Assembly (NCBI RefSeq): GCF_001038625.1
Contig: NZ_CP011803.1
Span: 2,542,001-2,606,000 of the forward strand
Direction of reading: 5' to 3'
DNA from: Clostridium carboxidivorans P7
GTDB lineage: Bacteria; Bacillota; Clostridia; Clostridiales; Clostridiaceae
Length of the DNA stretch: 64,000 nt
The translations under genes were made by a program, and so were the position numbers. Position 1 is the first letter of the stretch, and every line of letters starts with the position of its first letter. This document shows, piece after piece, positions 27,444 to 35,183 of this stretch. Below the pieces are notes generated by a model. It had not been told where the DNA came from. It saw only the letters and a program-made list of their open reading frames with translations, and made no database searches.

Positions 27444-27592
27444 AATATAGACATTTATCTATATATAGTATAAATAATTATCTATATGTAGTCAATATTA
27501 TATAATTTTTTGAGTATTATATTATCAATTATATTCATGACAATCTATATTTAACATTTTATGCATTTGTATATAAAGTGTTACTATTACTC
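27444..27592. repeat. Duplicated ars control region, copy 2
   Basis: Diverged copy of 24158-24305. After the shared promoter and operator, the two remain alignable through TCTATATTTAACATTTTATG at 27544-27563. The rest of the gap to 27855 is AT-rich; AATATTGTACAAGTA at 27770-27784 is also found at 24208-24222. Confidence 0.6.
27445..27495 (-). promoter_or_regulatory. acr3 promoter and ArsR operator
   Basis: On the minus strand TTGACT (27495-27490), 17 bp and TATACT (27472-27467) precede the palindrome ATATAGA-N6-TCTATAT (27445-27464). It is the same arrangement and spacing as in front of arsR, so one ArsR probably controls both units. Confidence 0.8.
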
Positions 27593-27854
27593 TTCAAAAC
27601 AATATAACTTATAATATTTATTTATCTAAAAACCAAATTCTATTAGTATAAAGAATACTTCTTGCAAAATCGAATTATTAAATTTAATATAATAGTATAC
27701 TCGAAATAAATTAAACTTTATAATTATAAATTATATTAAGTTACAACTTACTTTTAAAATAGCCAAGTTAATATTGTACAAGTACTTTTTTATGAAACAA
27801 AATTAATTAAAGAATACTATTTAAATAAAATAATTTGTATAAGGAGAGATTAAG

Positions 27855-28313
27855 TTGAATAAAATTATTGACTTACATAAAATAAAAACTACAGCAGAAA
27901 ATTATTATCGTAATGGAGATTTTTATTGTTCTGAAGCAATAGTAAAAACAATAAAAGATGAATTTGATTTACCAGTATCTGATGATATCATAAAAATGGC
28001 CTCAGGCTTTCCAGTTGGTATGGGTAATTCCGGATGTACCTGCGGTGCAGTAGTTGGTGGTATTATGGCAATAGGTTTATTCTTTGGTAGATGTGAACCT
28101 AAAGATACAAAGGTCAATAAAACTATGGCATTATCTAAAGAATTACATGATATTTTTAAAGAAAGACATAAATGTTTATGCTGCAGGATTTTAACAAAAG
28201 ATATGACACTGGGTTCTCCAGAGCACATGGATCAATGCATTTATTTTACTGGAGAAGTTGCAGAAGAATGCGCAAAGATAATATCTAGAGAATTAAATCT
28301 GCAAACAAAATAA
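27855..28313 (+). CDS. C_GCAxxG_C_C family redox protein (first copy)
   Basis: 152 residues, starting at a TTG, which is the only start at the right distance from AAGGAGA. Conserved cysteines occur in FYCSEAIV, GNSGCTCGAVVGGIMA, FGRCEP and KCLCCRIL, the pattern of the C_GCAxxG_C_C family of small putative redox or metal proteins. Members are common in anaerobes and have no settled function. It is the only plus-strand gene in the arsenic island, facing a homologue at 28428-28856. Confidence 0.8.
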   Translation: MNKIIDLHKIKTTAENYYRNGDFYCSEAIVKTIKDEFDLPVSDDIIKMASGFPVGMGNSGCTCGAVVGGIMAIGLFFGRCEPKDTKVNKTMALSKELHDIFKERHKCLCCRILTKDMTLGSPEHMDQCIYFTGEVAEECAKIISRELNLQTK

Positions 28314-28330
28314 TCAACATTATTCAATAT

Positions 28331-28358
28331 AAAACTCCCATATTGATATGGGAGTTTT
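28331..28358. terminator. Bidirectional terminator between the two C_GCAxxG_C_C genes
   Basis: AAAACTCCCATAT pairs perfectly with ATATGGGAGTTTT in a tight 13-bp hairpin, with A and T runs on both sides. It sits between convergent genes. Confidence 0.85.
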
Positions 28359-28427
28359 AATAATTTTTCAAAAGCTTGATATACAACTTCGTTTATGAAA
28401 TGCAACATTAGAAATATTATAATTTCT

Positions 28428-28856
28428 CTATAACATAGTTTCTAAAACATCAATAGAATCTTCAACAAACTTAGGACACTTTTTAAACAATCCCTTTTCT
28501 CTTGCCATAATTCTATTTTCTTTTTTGATTAAATCAATTCCAAGCAAATCTCTGCATATAATTGAATCATTAATTTCTGTAAATTTCTCTTTGAATTCTC
28601 TTACCATTTCATATACTTTTTCCTTTGATTCAATATCATCTAATATGCTATTTCCATATTTAAGACTTAATACCATAACAGCACCAGTTACAGCACCACA
28701 GACTTCACCATGGCACATTCCCCCTCCAAAACCTAATGCAATTTTTATGGCTGCTTTCTTATCTAACCCTAACTCCTCACTAAAGGCTAATAAAACACAT
28801 TGACAACAATTCAATCCATTATTAAAATTAGCAATAACATTTTGTGATCTACTCAT
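28428..28856 (-). CDS. C_GCAxxG_C_C family redox protein (second copy)
   Basis: 142 residues. The cysteines in LNCCQCVLLAF, GGGMCHGEVCGAVTGAVM and ICRDLLG follow the same family pattern as the protein at 27855-28313, but overall identity is low. The gene follows the acetyltransferase, methyltransferase and MarR genes on the same strand with gaps under 50 bp, so it is probably part of the arsM operon. A role in handling thiol-reactive arsenicals is inferred from position only. Confidence 0.8.
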   Translation of the reverse strand: MSRSQNVIANFNNGLNCCQCVLLAFSEELGLDKKAAIKIALGFGGGMCHGEVCGAVTGAVMVLSLKYGNSILDDIESKEKVYEMVREFKEKFTEINDSIICRDLLGIDLIKKENRIMAREKGLFKKCPKFVEDSIDVLETML

Positions 28857-28900
28857 ATTGAACCCCCCCTTTGTTATTTATTATAATTTTAACAAAATAA

Positions 28901-29401
28901 CTAATTAACTCCAACCACCTTACTTCTACGTTCCATTAAAACTACATCATGCCATACACCATTACTCATTTTACTGATTTTTTCTCTCACTCCAATTTCT
29001 CTAAATCCACAACTTTTATGTAATGCTATACTAGCCAAGTTTTCCTTTATAATTCCTGATTGCAAAGTCCAAAATCCATCTTTTTCTGATAGATCAATTA
29101 AATTTGTCAATAAAGCTTTTCCTATACCTTTTCCCCTATATTCTTCTCCTATATATATGCTAACTTCTGCAACACCTGAATAAACACATCTGCTTGAAGT
29201 TGGACTTAAAGCCACCCAACCTAAAACCTTGTTTTCGAAATGGGCTACCAACCTACATGATTTAGTATGACTGCTATCCCAATTTTCCCAAGTTGGAATT
29301 TCTGTCTGGAATGTAGCTTTGCCTGTATTAATACCTTCTAAATATATTTTTGAAACTTCTTCCCAATCTTCTTTTTTCATTTCTTCAATTTTATAATCCA
29401 T
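28901..29401 (-). CDS. GNAT acetyltransferase, ArsN/phosphinothricin acetyltransferase-like
   Basis: About 166 residues. YKIEEMKKEDWEEVSKIYLEGINTGKATF and the acetyl-CoA loop EEYRGKGIGKALL are typical of the PAT subgroup, to which the arsinothricin acetyltransferase ArsN1 belongs. The enzyme would N-acetylate phosphinothricin-like amino acids. Lying directly after arsM, it fits resistance to the organoarsenical antibiotic arsinothricin. Two in-frame ATGs exist; 29401 has the better spacing from AGGGGG, but 29407 is possible. Confidence 0.75.
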   Translation of the reverse strand: MDYKIEEMKKEDWEEVSKIYLEGINTGKATFQTEIPTWENWDSSHTKSCRLVAHFENKVLGWVALSPTSSRCVYSGVAEVSIYIGEEYRGKGIGKALLTNLIDLSEKDGFWTLQSGIIKENLASIALHKSCGFREIGVREKISKMSNGVWHDVVLMERRSKVVGVN

Positions 29402-29427
29402 TTTCATTTCCCCCTATTTAAAACTTT

Positions 29428-30246
29428 TTAAAGTTTATATGCTTTTACATGTGCTCCAGCAAAAGCACCATCAATAAGCTCTGCATCCATTTTGCTATAT
29501 AAATCCCCTAAATTTTTTTGTTTTGCTATTTCTTCTATAATTTCTTTTGTATAAACATTTACTGGTGTTATTTCAATATTTTTAAAGCCAACCCTTTGAA
29601 GTATTTCTTTATATTCTTCAACTGGTAAGGCACCTGCAATACAACCTACCCACATTTCTACACTATGTCTTATTTCATCAGGTACATTCTTAAGCACTAC
29701 AACATCAGCTATTGCCAATCTACCACCATTTTTAAGAACTCTATATGCCTCTTTTAATGCAGCTTCCTTGCTTTCACATAAGTTTATTACACAATTTGAT
29801 GTAATAACATCTATGCTTTCATTGCCAAGAGGAATGTCTTCTATATATCCTTTTAGAAATTCCACATTTTTAACTTTCATTTTCTCTTTATTTTTATTTG
29901 CTAGTTCAAGCATTTCATCAGTCATATCAAGGCCATAGACCTTTCCACTATCTCCAACATACTTGGATGAAATAAAGACATCTATTCCTCCACCGCTTCC
30001 TAAATCTAAAACAACTTCACCCTTTTGTGGATTTGCAAGTACAACAGGATTAGCACATCCAAGAGAAGCATTTATAGCTTCTTTTGGTAAACCTTCTATA
30101 AATTCTTTCGTGTACAAATTGGAATTATTTGAAGTATCACCACAACAAGATGTGCCACAACCACAGCTAGCTTTGGATTTAGCACTTACTTTTTTTGCAA
30201 TACCTCCATAATATGCTTTAACTTTTCCCTTAATGTTATTTTCCAT
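29428..30246 (-). CDS. arsM: Arsenite S-adenosylmethionine methyltransferase ArsM
   Basis: 272 residues. LDLGSGGGIDVFISS is the SAM-binding motif I. Arsenic-binding Cys are present in ITSNCVINLC and WVGCIAGALP, as in ArsM. The N-terminus adds a Cys-rich tail, SCGCGTSCCGD (residues 27-37), found in many firmicute homologues. ArsM converts As(III) to methylated arsenicals in the cytoplasm. The start at 30246 follows TAGGAGGAA, and the end of the MarR gene overlaps that site, so the two are coupled. Confidence 0.92.
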   Translation of the reverse strand: MENNIKGKVKAYYGGIAKKVSAKSKASCGCGTSCCGDTSNNSNLYTKEFIEGLPKEAINASLGCANPVVLANPQKGEVVLDLGSGGGIDVFISSKYVGDSGKVYGLDMTDEMLELANKNKEKMKVKNVEFLKGYIEDIPLGNESIDVITSNCVINLCESKEAALKEAYRVLKNGGRLAIADVVVLKNVPDEIRHSVEMWVGCIAGALPVEEYKEILQRVGFKNIEITPVNVYTKEIIEEIAKQKNLGDLYSKMDAELIDGAFAGAHVKAYKL

Positions 30247-30260
30247 AATAAATATTCCTC

Positions 30261-30701
30261 CTAACAACATTTATTTTTATTTACAGCCTCAGTAAGTAAC
30301 TTCAAGCTTTCAAGTACCTGTTCCCTTTTTTCTTCTGGAATTGCTCTAAAAATATTTTTATAATACTCCTGCATTCCACATTCAACATTTTTAAATGCCT
30401 TCATGCCTTCATCAGTAAGTTTTATCGTTACATAACGTCTATCCTCTGGATGCAGCTCTCTAATTACTAACTGATTTTTTACAAGATTATTTATAGTTCT
30501 GCTCATTGTACTTTTGTCCACTGTTAGTATTTTAGCAAGTTCATTTAGTGATATTTCTTCTGCTCTTCCAATTTCCACAATAGCATGGCATTGTGAAATT
30601 GTTACACCACAACAACTCGTATCTTCTTTTTCCAATATGCCTAAATTTCTCACTAATATTCTTATTAATTCACGTAAATAGCTACTTCCTTGACTTTCCA
30701 T
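30261..30701 (-). CDS. MarR-family regulator with vicinal cysteines
   Basis: 146 residues with a winged helix-turn-helix (ISLNELAKILTVDKSTMSRTI, wing HPEDRRYVTIKLTDEG). Unlike most MarR proteins it has a Cys pair near the N-terminus (TSCCGVTISQC) and a terminal CC. Vicinal thiols can bind trivalent arsenic, and the gene heads the arsM-arsN operon, so sensing As(III) or methylarsenite is a reasonable inference. A palindrome at 30735-30749 lies 34 bp upstream of its start and may be its operator. Confidence 0.82.
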   Translation of the reverse strand: MESQGSSYLRELIRILVRNLGILEKEDTSCCGVTISQCHAIVEIGRAEEISLNELAKILTVDKSTMSRTINNLVKNQLVIRELHPEDRRYVTIKLTDEGMKAFKNVECGMQEYYKNIFRAIPEEKREQVLESLKLLTEAVNKNKCC

Positions 30702-30734
30702 TTAACCACCTCAAATTAATTGTAGCACAAAACT

Positions 30735-30749
30735 GTTGTAATATGCAAC
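30735..30749. promoter_or_regulatory. Candidate MarR operator
   Basis: GTTGTAATATGCAAC is a near-perfect palindrome (GTTGyA-N3-TrCAAC), the size of typical MarR half-sites. It lies just upstream of the marR-arsM operon. Confidence 0.5.
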
Positions 30750-30790
30750 TATTTTAAATTACAACTAAAGAAGAATTTTTATTATAAAAA

Positions 30791-30829
30791 GCTTTCTTTA
30801 GTTAATCTAAATTCATAACTAAAGAAAGC
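30791..30829 (-). terminator. Terminator of the ArsP-like permease gene
   Basis: GCTTTCTTTAGTT (30791-30803) pairs perfectly with AACTAAAGAAAGC (30817-30829) and is followed by TTTTTAT on the minus strand. It lies 31 bp after the permease stop. Confidence 0.85.
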
Positions 30830-30859
30830 CTTTAACAGTTGACTTTACTATATAAAATT

Positions 30860-31828
30860 TTAACCTATTATAAAATTGAACAAATATCCAGTAAACACTA
30901 TTCCAAGTGCTGCTACTCCAAAGAATACTGCCAATAATTTAGGTTTTAAAACCCTTCTCAAAAGAATTGCCTCCGGCAAACTAAGAGCTGTAACGGCCAT
31001 CATAAATGCCAAAGCTGTTCCCATTGCAACTCCAGCTCTTGTAAGTTCACTAACTAGTGGAATTACTCCAGCAGCATTAGAATACAATGGAACTCCAATT
31101 ACAACGGCTACAAATACTGCAAATGGATTATTCTTTCCTGCATATTTTGCCAGTGCTCCTGCTGGAATCCATCCATGTATAAAGCCGCCTATAGCAATAC
31201 CAATTATAACATACAACCATATTTTCTTTATCAATTCCTTTGTGAAATTCCATGAATCCATTAATCTTTCTTTTGTAGTTGGATCAGGCAATTCCAAATC
31301 CGAATTCATCTGCATTTCATAAACATATCCTTCCACATGCTTTTCCATTTTCAATTTTCCAATTATAATACCACTTACTATTGCAATTATCTCACCAGAA
31401 ATTACATAAATAACAGCTATTTTTATTCCAAACAGACCATAAAGAAGTCCTAATGCAACTTCATTTACCATTGGTGCAGCTATTAAAAAAGAAAAGGTAA
31501 CTCCAAGTGGCACTCCTGCTTCCACAAAACCAATAAAAAGTGGCACTGCAGAACAAGAGCAAAATGGTGTAACAATTCCAAGTAAAGCTGCAAGAACATG
31601 TCCAATAAACGTACTTCCTTTACTCTTTGCAAGTATCTTTCTCGTTTTTTCTGGTGGAAAGAAACTTCTTATAAAGGTAATTGCATAAATAATAATTAGT
31701 AGTAAAATAAATATCTTTATAGTATCAAATACAAAGAAATTTAAAGCACTGCCAATTCTACTTTCTTTAGCAATTCCAAATACATTATAAATAAGCCAAT
31801 CAGCAAAAATTTGTACAGGTGTAAACAT
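30860..31828 (-). CDS. ArsP-like (UPF0718/DUF318) permease
   Basis: 322 residues and about eight hydrophobic helices. GIVTPFCSCSAVPLFIGF holds the paired Cys motif of the DUF318 permeases, which include ArsP, an exporter of trivalent organoarsenicals. A second half-repeat begins around GVPLYSNAAGVIPLV. Next to arsM, which makes methylarsenicals, export of methylarsenite is the best guess; other members move Cu/Zn or are unassigned. Upstream is a 24-bp sequence shared with the second arsR. Confidence 0.78.
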   Translation of the reverse strand: MFTPVQIFADWLIYNVFGIAKESRIGSALNFFVFDTIKIFILLLIIIYAITFIRSFFPPEKTRKILAKSKGSTFIGHVLAALLGIVTPFCSCSAVPLFIGFVEAGVPLGVTFSFLIAAPMVNEVALGLLYGLFGIKIAVIYVISGEIIAIVSGIIIGKLKMEKHVEGYVYEMQMNSDLELPDPTTKERLMDSWNFTKELIKKIWLYVIIGIAIGGFIHGWIPAGALAKYAGKNNPFAVFVAVVIGVPLYSNAAGVIPLVSELTRAGVAMGTALAFMMAVTALSLPEAILLRRVLKPKLLAVFFGVAALGIVFTGYLFNFIIG

Positions 31829-31848
31829 ATTACCCCTCCATTCATGTT

Positions 31849-31872
31849 ATAACTTTATAATTAAATACTTAT
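31849..31872 (-). promoter_or_regulatory. Shared 24-bp operator candidate upstream of the permease
   Basis: ATAACTTTATAATTAAATAC followed by TTAT is identical to 32531-32554, which lies upstream of the second arsR gene. Both copies lie about 20 bp before a start codon on the same strand. The element is AT-rich with weak dyad symmetry, as ArsR-family sites often are. Confidence 0.6.
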
Positions 31873-31944
31873 GTACTGTTTTAATTTAATGGACTTCAAT
31901 TCTATTAAATTAGGATTAAAGTCCTTTTTTAATATATATTATAT

Positions 31945-32184
31945 TTACATTTCCTCATTAATATATTTTTTAATTTCATCAACAGTACAAACTTTACCAA
32001 ACATTTTAACTTTTTCATTAATAACTATAGCAGGCGTTCTCATAACTCCGTACTTCATAATATCTTTAATATCCTCTACTTTTGTAACATCGGCTTCTAC
32101 ATTTAGCTCCTTAACAGCTTCCTTTGCATTCACCTCAAGTTTTTTACACTTTGAACAACCTGAACCTAAAATCTTTATTTCCAT
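31945..32184 (-). CDS. Small thioredoxin-like protein (redox-active disulfide family)
   Basis: 79 residues, a minimal thioredoxin/glutaredoxin fold of the MTH895/TM0996 type. The active site is GCSKCKKLE (CxxC near residue 10), and the cis-Pro loop is MRTPAIVIN. It lies between the second arsR and the permease with a 33-bp gap to arsR. Members commonly occur beside DUF318 permeases. It could keep thiols reduced or deliver metalloid, but no partner is proven. Confidence 0.85.
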   Translation of the reverse strand: MEIKILGSGCSKCKKLEVNAKEAVKELNVEADVTKVEDIKDIMKYGVMRTPAIVINEKVKMFGKVCTVDEIKKYINEEM

Positions 32185-32217
32185 AATTTAACCCTCCTGA
32201 ATTTATATATAATTATT

Positions 32218-32511
32218 TTATTTAGAATCATTAAAATAACTCATAACAAACTTATCTACACTATCAACTATATTTTTTATTTCTTCACCACTAATTCTGT
32301 AATGAGTATTCATACCAACCTTCTCAGATGATAGTATACCAGCTTCCTTAAGTATTCTTAAATGCTGAGACAAATTTGCCTGACTAAATTCTATATCTTC
32401 ATTTAACTTGCATACACACTTTGGTCCATCATACAAAAACTTAACTATTTTATATCTTATAGGATGTCCTAAAGCTTTAAAAATTTTAACGCTTATTTCT
32501 TCCTTACTCAT
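32218..32511 (-). CDS. arsR: ArsR-family repressor (second copy)
   Basis: 97 residues. DGPKCVCKLNEDIEFSQANL carries the Cys32-Val-Cys34 As(III)-binding pair and the start of the recognition helix. It shares the ArsR fold with the protein at 23816-24145 but is clearly divergent and lacks the Cys-rich tail. It is expected to control its own operon and the permease, since both have the same 24-bp upstream sequence. Confidence 0.9.
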   Translation of the reverse strand: MSKEEISVKIFKALGHPIRYKIVKFLYDGPKCVCKLNEDIEFSQANLSQHLRILKEAGILSSEKVGMNTHYRISGEEIKNIVDSVDKFVMSYFNDSK

Positions 32512-32530
32512 AATTATCCTCCACAGAATG

Positions 32531-32554
32531 ATAACTTTATAATTAAATACTTAT
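32531..32554 (-). promoter_or_regulatory. Shared 24-bp operator candidate upstream of the second arsR
   Basis: Exact copy of 31849-31872, ending 20 bp before the arsR start. Further ATACTTATA-like repeats follow (32548-32565), which may extend the site. Confidence 0.6.
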
Positions 32555-32601
32555 ATACTTATAATATTACTTTATACTCTACTTTGTCAATATTATATTG
32601 A

Positions 32602-34023
32602 TTATTTTTTTCTTCTTTTATCCTTTGTATTTAACAAGTTAGGTCGGTGTTCAGTTTCAACCACATTACTTGAAATATAGTTTTTCATATCTTCATAATT
32701 AAATGGAGCTATTGGTTCAGTATATGGTATTCCAAAGCTTGTAATAGATGCTATTTTAATAACTATGATAGTTAATGCCATGCAAAATCCAAATAATCCA
32801 AATATGCTTGAAAGAAAAATCATAAAAAATTTTAATAATCTCATAGAATTCATAAAAGTATAATCTGCAATAGCATAAGATGCCATAGAAGACAATGATA
32901 CAATTATAACCATAAGAGGACTTACAATCCCTGCAAAAACTGCTGCTTGACCAATAACAATAGTTCCAACTATACTTACAGAAGATCCAATTTGTTTTGG
33001 AAGTCTTAAACTTGCTTCTCTAAGTAACTCCAATATACCTTCCATCATTAGAGCTTCTGTAACAGCGTTTATAGGGACCTGCACTCTAGAAGCTGCAAGC
33101 AGTAAAATATATTGTGATGGAAGAAATTCTGGATGGAAGGCAACAATTATAACATATACTGATGACAATGTAAGATTCATAATTAAAGCCATAAACCTCA
33201 AACCTTTTAGAAACATCCCTAAATAAGTATTGTCATAATGATCATCTCCAATGTCCAGATATTCAATAAAAGTTTTAGGTACTATTAATGCTAAATTACT
33301 TCCATCTACTAAAATACAAATACGCCCTTCTAATATACTTGCACATGCTGAATCCGATCTCTCACTAATACCTATTTCTGAAAACAAAGTAGATTTTTTA
33401 TTTGATAAAAATTTTTGTACATATCCGGATTCTAAAATACCATCAACTTTTATTTTTGCTAACCTTTTTTTAGTTTCTATTATATGTTTGGGATTTGCAA
33501 CATCTTGAAGATATACTAACACTACAGATGTTTTTGTCCTTACACCTACAGTGCAATAGTCTGCTTTTAGGGATGAATCCTTTATTCTATAACGTATTAG
33601 TGATAAATTTGAATCTATATTTTCATTAAAAGCATCCCTTGGTGATCTGACTGCAGCTTCTACTTCTGGAGACTGAATATTTCTTTTTTCAATCTTCAAG
33701 GTATTGGCTACTATATATTCGCCGCTGTCACATACAATAATCACCGATTTCCCTTGCAAAACATAATCAGTGATTTTATTTGTATCTTCTTCTAAAAAGA
33801 CATCATCTGTGTAAATTATAGAGCTTATAATTAGCTGTGCTGTTAATGTCTGCTCATCACTATACTGTAATAGCGGCTTTATAACATTTTCAGACAAACT
33901 ATTCCTATCTGTAATTTGAGGAATATATAGTATATATATTTTCTTATCTTTAACATTTAATTTTCTTGATAACATTCCCGTGATATTCTTTTTAAGTTCT
34001 TCCACTTTATTTTCCCATATCAT
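32602..34023 (-). CDS. Spore germination receptor A subunit (GerA family), operon 3
   Basis: 473 residues, the shortest GerA protein here because the N-terminal domain is compact. AAVRSPRDAFNENI replaces the usual VRGPREGF. ISERSDSACASILEGRICIL and REASLRLPKQIGSSVSIVG are also diverged, so its germinant or gating may differ. The ATG at 34023 follows AGGGAGAGGAAT; a GTG five codons earlier overlaps that site. It is the last gene of operon 3, 20 bp after the C gene. Confidence 0.9.
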   Translation of the reverse strand: MIWENKVEELKKNITGMLSRKLNVKDKKIYILYIPQITDRNSLSENVIKPLLQYSDEQTLTAQLIISSIIYTDDVFLEEDTNKITDYVLQGKSVIIVCDSGEYIVANTLKIEKRNIQSPEVEAAVRSPRDAFNENIDSNLSLIRYRIKDSSLKADYCTVGVRTKTSVVLVYLQDVANPKHIIETKKRLAKIKVDGILESGYVQKFLSNKKSTLFSEIGISERSDSACASILEGRICILVDGSNLALIVPKTFIEYLDIGDDHYDNTYLGMFLKGLRFMALIMNLTLSSVYVIIVAFHPEFLPSQYILLLAASRVQVPINAVTEALMMEGILELLREASLRLPKQIGSSVSIVGTIVIGQAAVFAGIVSPLMVIIVSLSSMASYAIADYTFMNSMRLLKFFMIFLSSIFGLFGFCMALTIIVIKIASITSFGIPYTEPIAPFNYEDMKNYISSNVVETEHRPNLLNTKDKRRKK

Positions 34024-34043
34024 ATTCCTCTCCCTCACTTTGT

Positions 34044-35183
34044 TTACTTTCCTTTCGCATTAGGGTCTAAAAAGTTGGTGTTTACAATGTTTGTATCTAC
34101 ATTTACATGAAAAATCGCCTTAGGATATTCTTCTTTCCAATTTATTTGCCTATAGATCTTTATATTTTCTCCTTTAAAATATCTGGCAAAACCAAAAACA
34201 TCAGATTTAAATTCCTTTTGTGAACGTATTACAGAAGATAAAATATCTTCTTTTATTTTATTTTCAATTATTTTCTTTACTTCTTCCATGTCTTGTTTAT
34301 TTATTGGTTCAACATTTTCTTCATATTGCATTTGTGATTTTAACTTTAAGTTTATATAAATATTAATTTTATTATCCTTATAACTAGTTTTTATGCTTCG
34401 TTTTGCTAAATTACTTTTAATTGAAATTAAAGTCTTGGGATTTTTAAGATGGTTAATAGACCTTACATCAGTAACTTTTTTTGATAACACAAATAAGAAA
34501 CCTTTGCCCTCTTCACGCTTAACAGTGCCAACTAGCTTATTGCCATTAAATGCTGCAAACCCCAAATATTCAATAGTGTCATCCTCCTCTGTAACATATG
34601 GAAGCAAAAATCCTATACTTCCAAACTCCATATCTGATTCTATATTCTGAACTGTTTTATACAAAGCACTCCCATTTAAATCTAAATACCTAATTGTGTC
34701 TTCTATTGCATATCCTGTGGATATATCATTCTTAACTTTTTTACTATAAAGCTCATCTACCGACTCCTTACTTACAGCCAGCATTATAGAACTTCTAAGT
34801 CCAATAAGATAATAGAGTCTTTTCATATAAGGTTCTATGCCTCTTTCCTCAGCATATCTCTTGCTAAATACAAATACCCTTGTTGATCCTGGAAACTCAG
34901 GATTAGGAGTTTTAGCATCAAAACTTGACCTTACCTCGTCAAAATTCTTACCTTTTCCTTGGAATTTATAAGTTTCTATCATTTGATTAGTATTTCCCTT
35001 TTCTAAAGAACTTGATGAAAGTTTTGCTTTCTCACCTACATTCACTATGTTGTCATTTAAGACATCTGCTCCAATTGAAATAGTAATAGTTCTTCTATTA
35101 ATGTCTCTATAATCCCAACAGCCTGTTAAAAATAAACATAACATCAATGTGCATACTATTTTACTATATCTTCTGCTTATCAT
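34044..35183 (-). CDS. Spore germination receptor C subunit, Ger(x)C lipoprotein, operon 3
   Basis: 379 residues. The signal peptide ends in the lipobox LTGCW, followed by DYRDINRRTITISIGAD, typical of GerC. The C-terminal VFGFARYFKGENIKIYRQI is the domain III region. It should be a lipoprotein outside the inner spore membrane. Its start lies 20 bp inside the end of the B gene, so translation is coupled. Confidence 0.9.
   Translation of the reverse strand: MISRRYSKIVCTLMLCLFLTGCWDYRDINRRTITISIGADVLNDNIVNVGEKAKLSSSSLEKGNTNQMIETYKFQGKGKNFDEVRSSFDAKTPNPEFPGSTRVFVFSKRYAEERGIEPYMKRLYYLIGLRSSIMLAVSKESVDELYSKKVKNDISTGYAIEDTIRYLDLNGSALYKTVQNIESDMEFGSIGFLLPYVTEEDDTIEYLGFAAFNGNKLVGTVKREEGKGFLFVLSKKVTDVRSINHLKNPKTLISIKSNLAKRSIKTSYKDNKINIYINLKLKSQMQYEENVEPINKQDMEEVKKIIENKIKEDILSSVIRSQKEFKSDVFGFARYFKGENIKIYRQINWKEEYPKAIFHVNVDTNIVNTNFLDPNAKGK

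Noticed and set aside
31889..31927. Hairpin GGACTTCAATTC/GATTAAAGTCC followed by TTTTTT on the plus strand
   Set aside because: No gene is transcribed in that direction here, and on the minus strand the tail is not T-rich, so I did not call a terminator.
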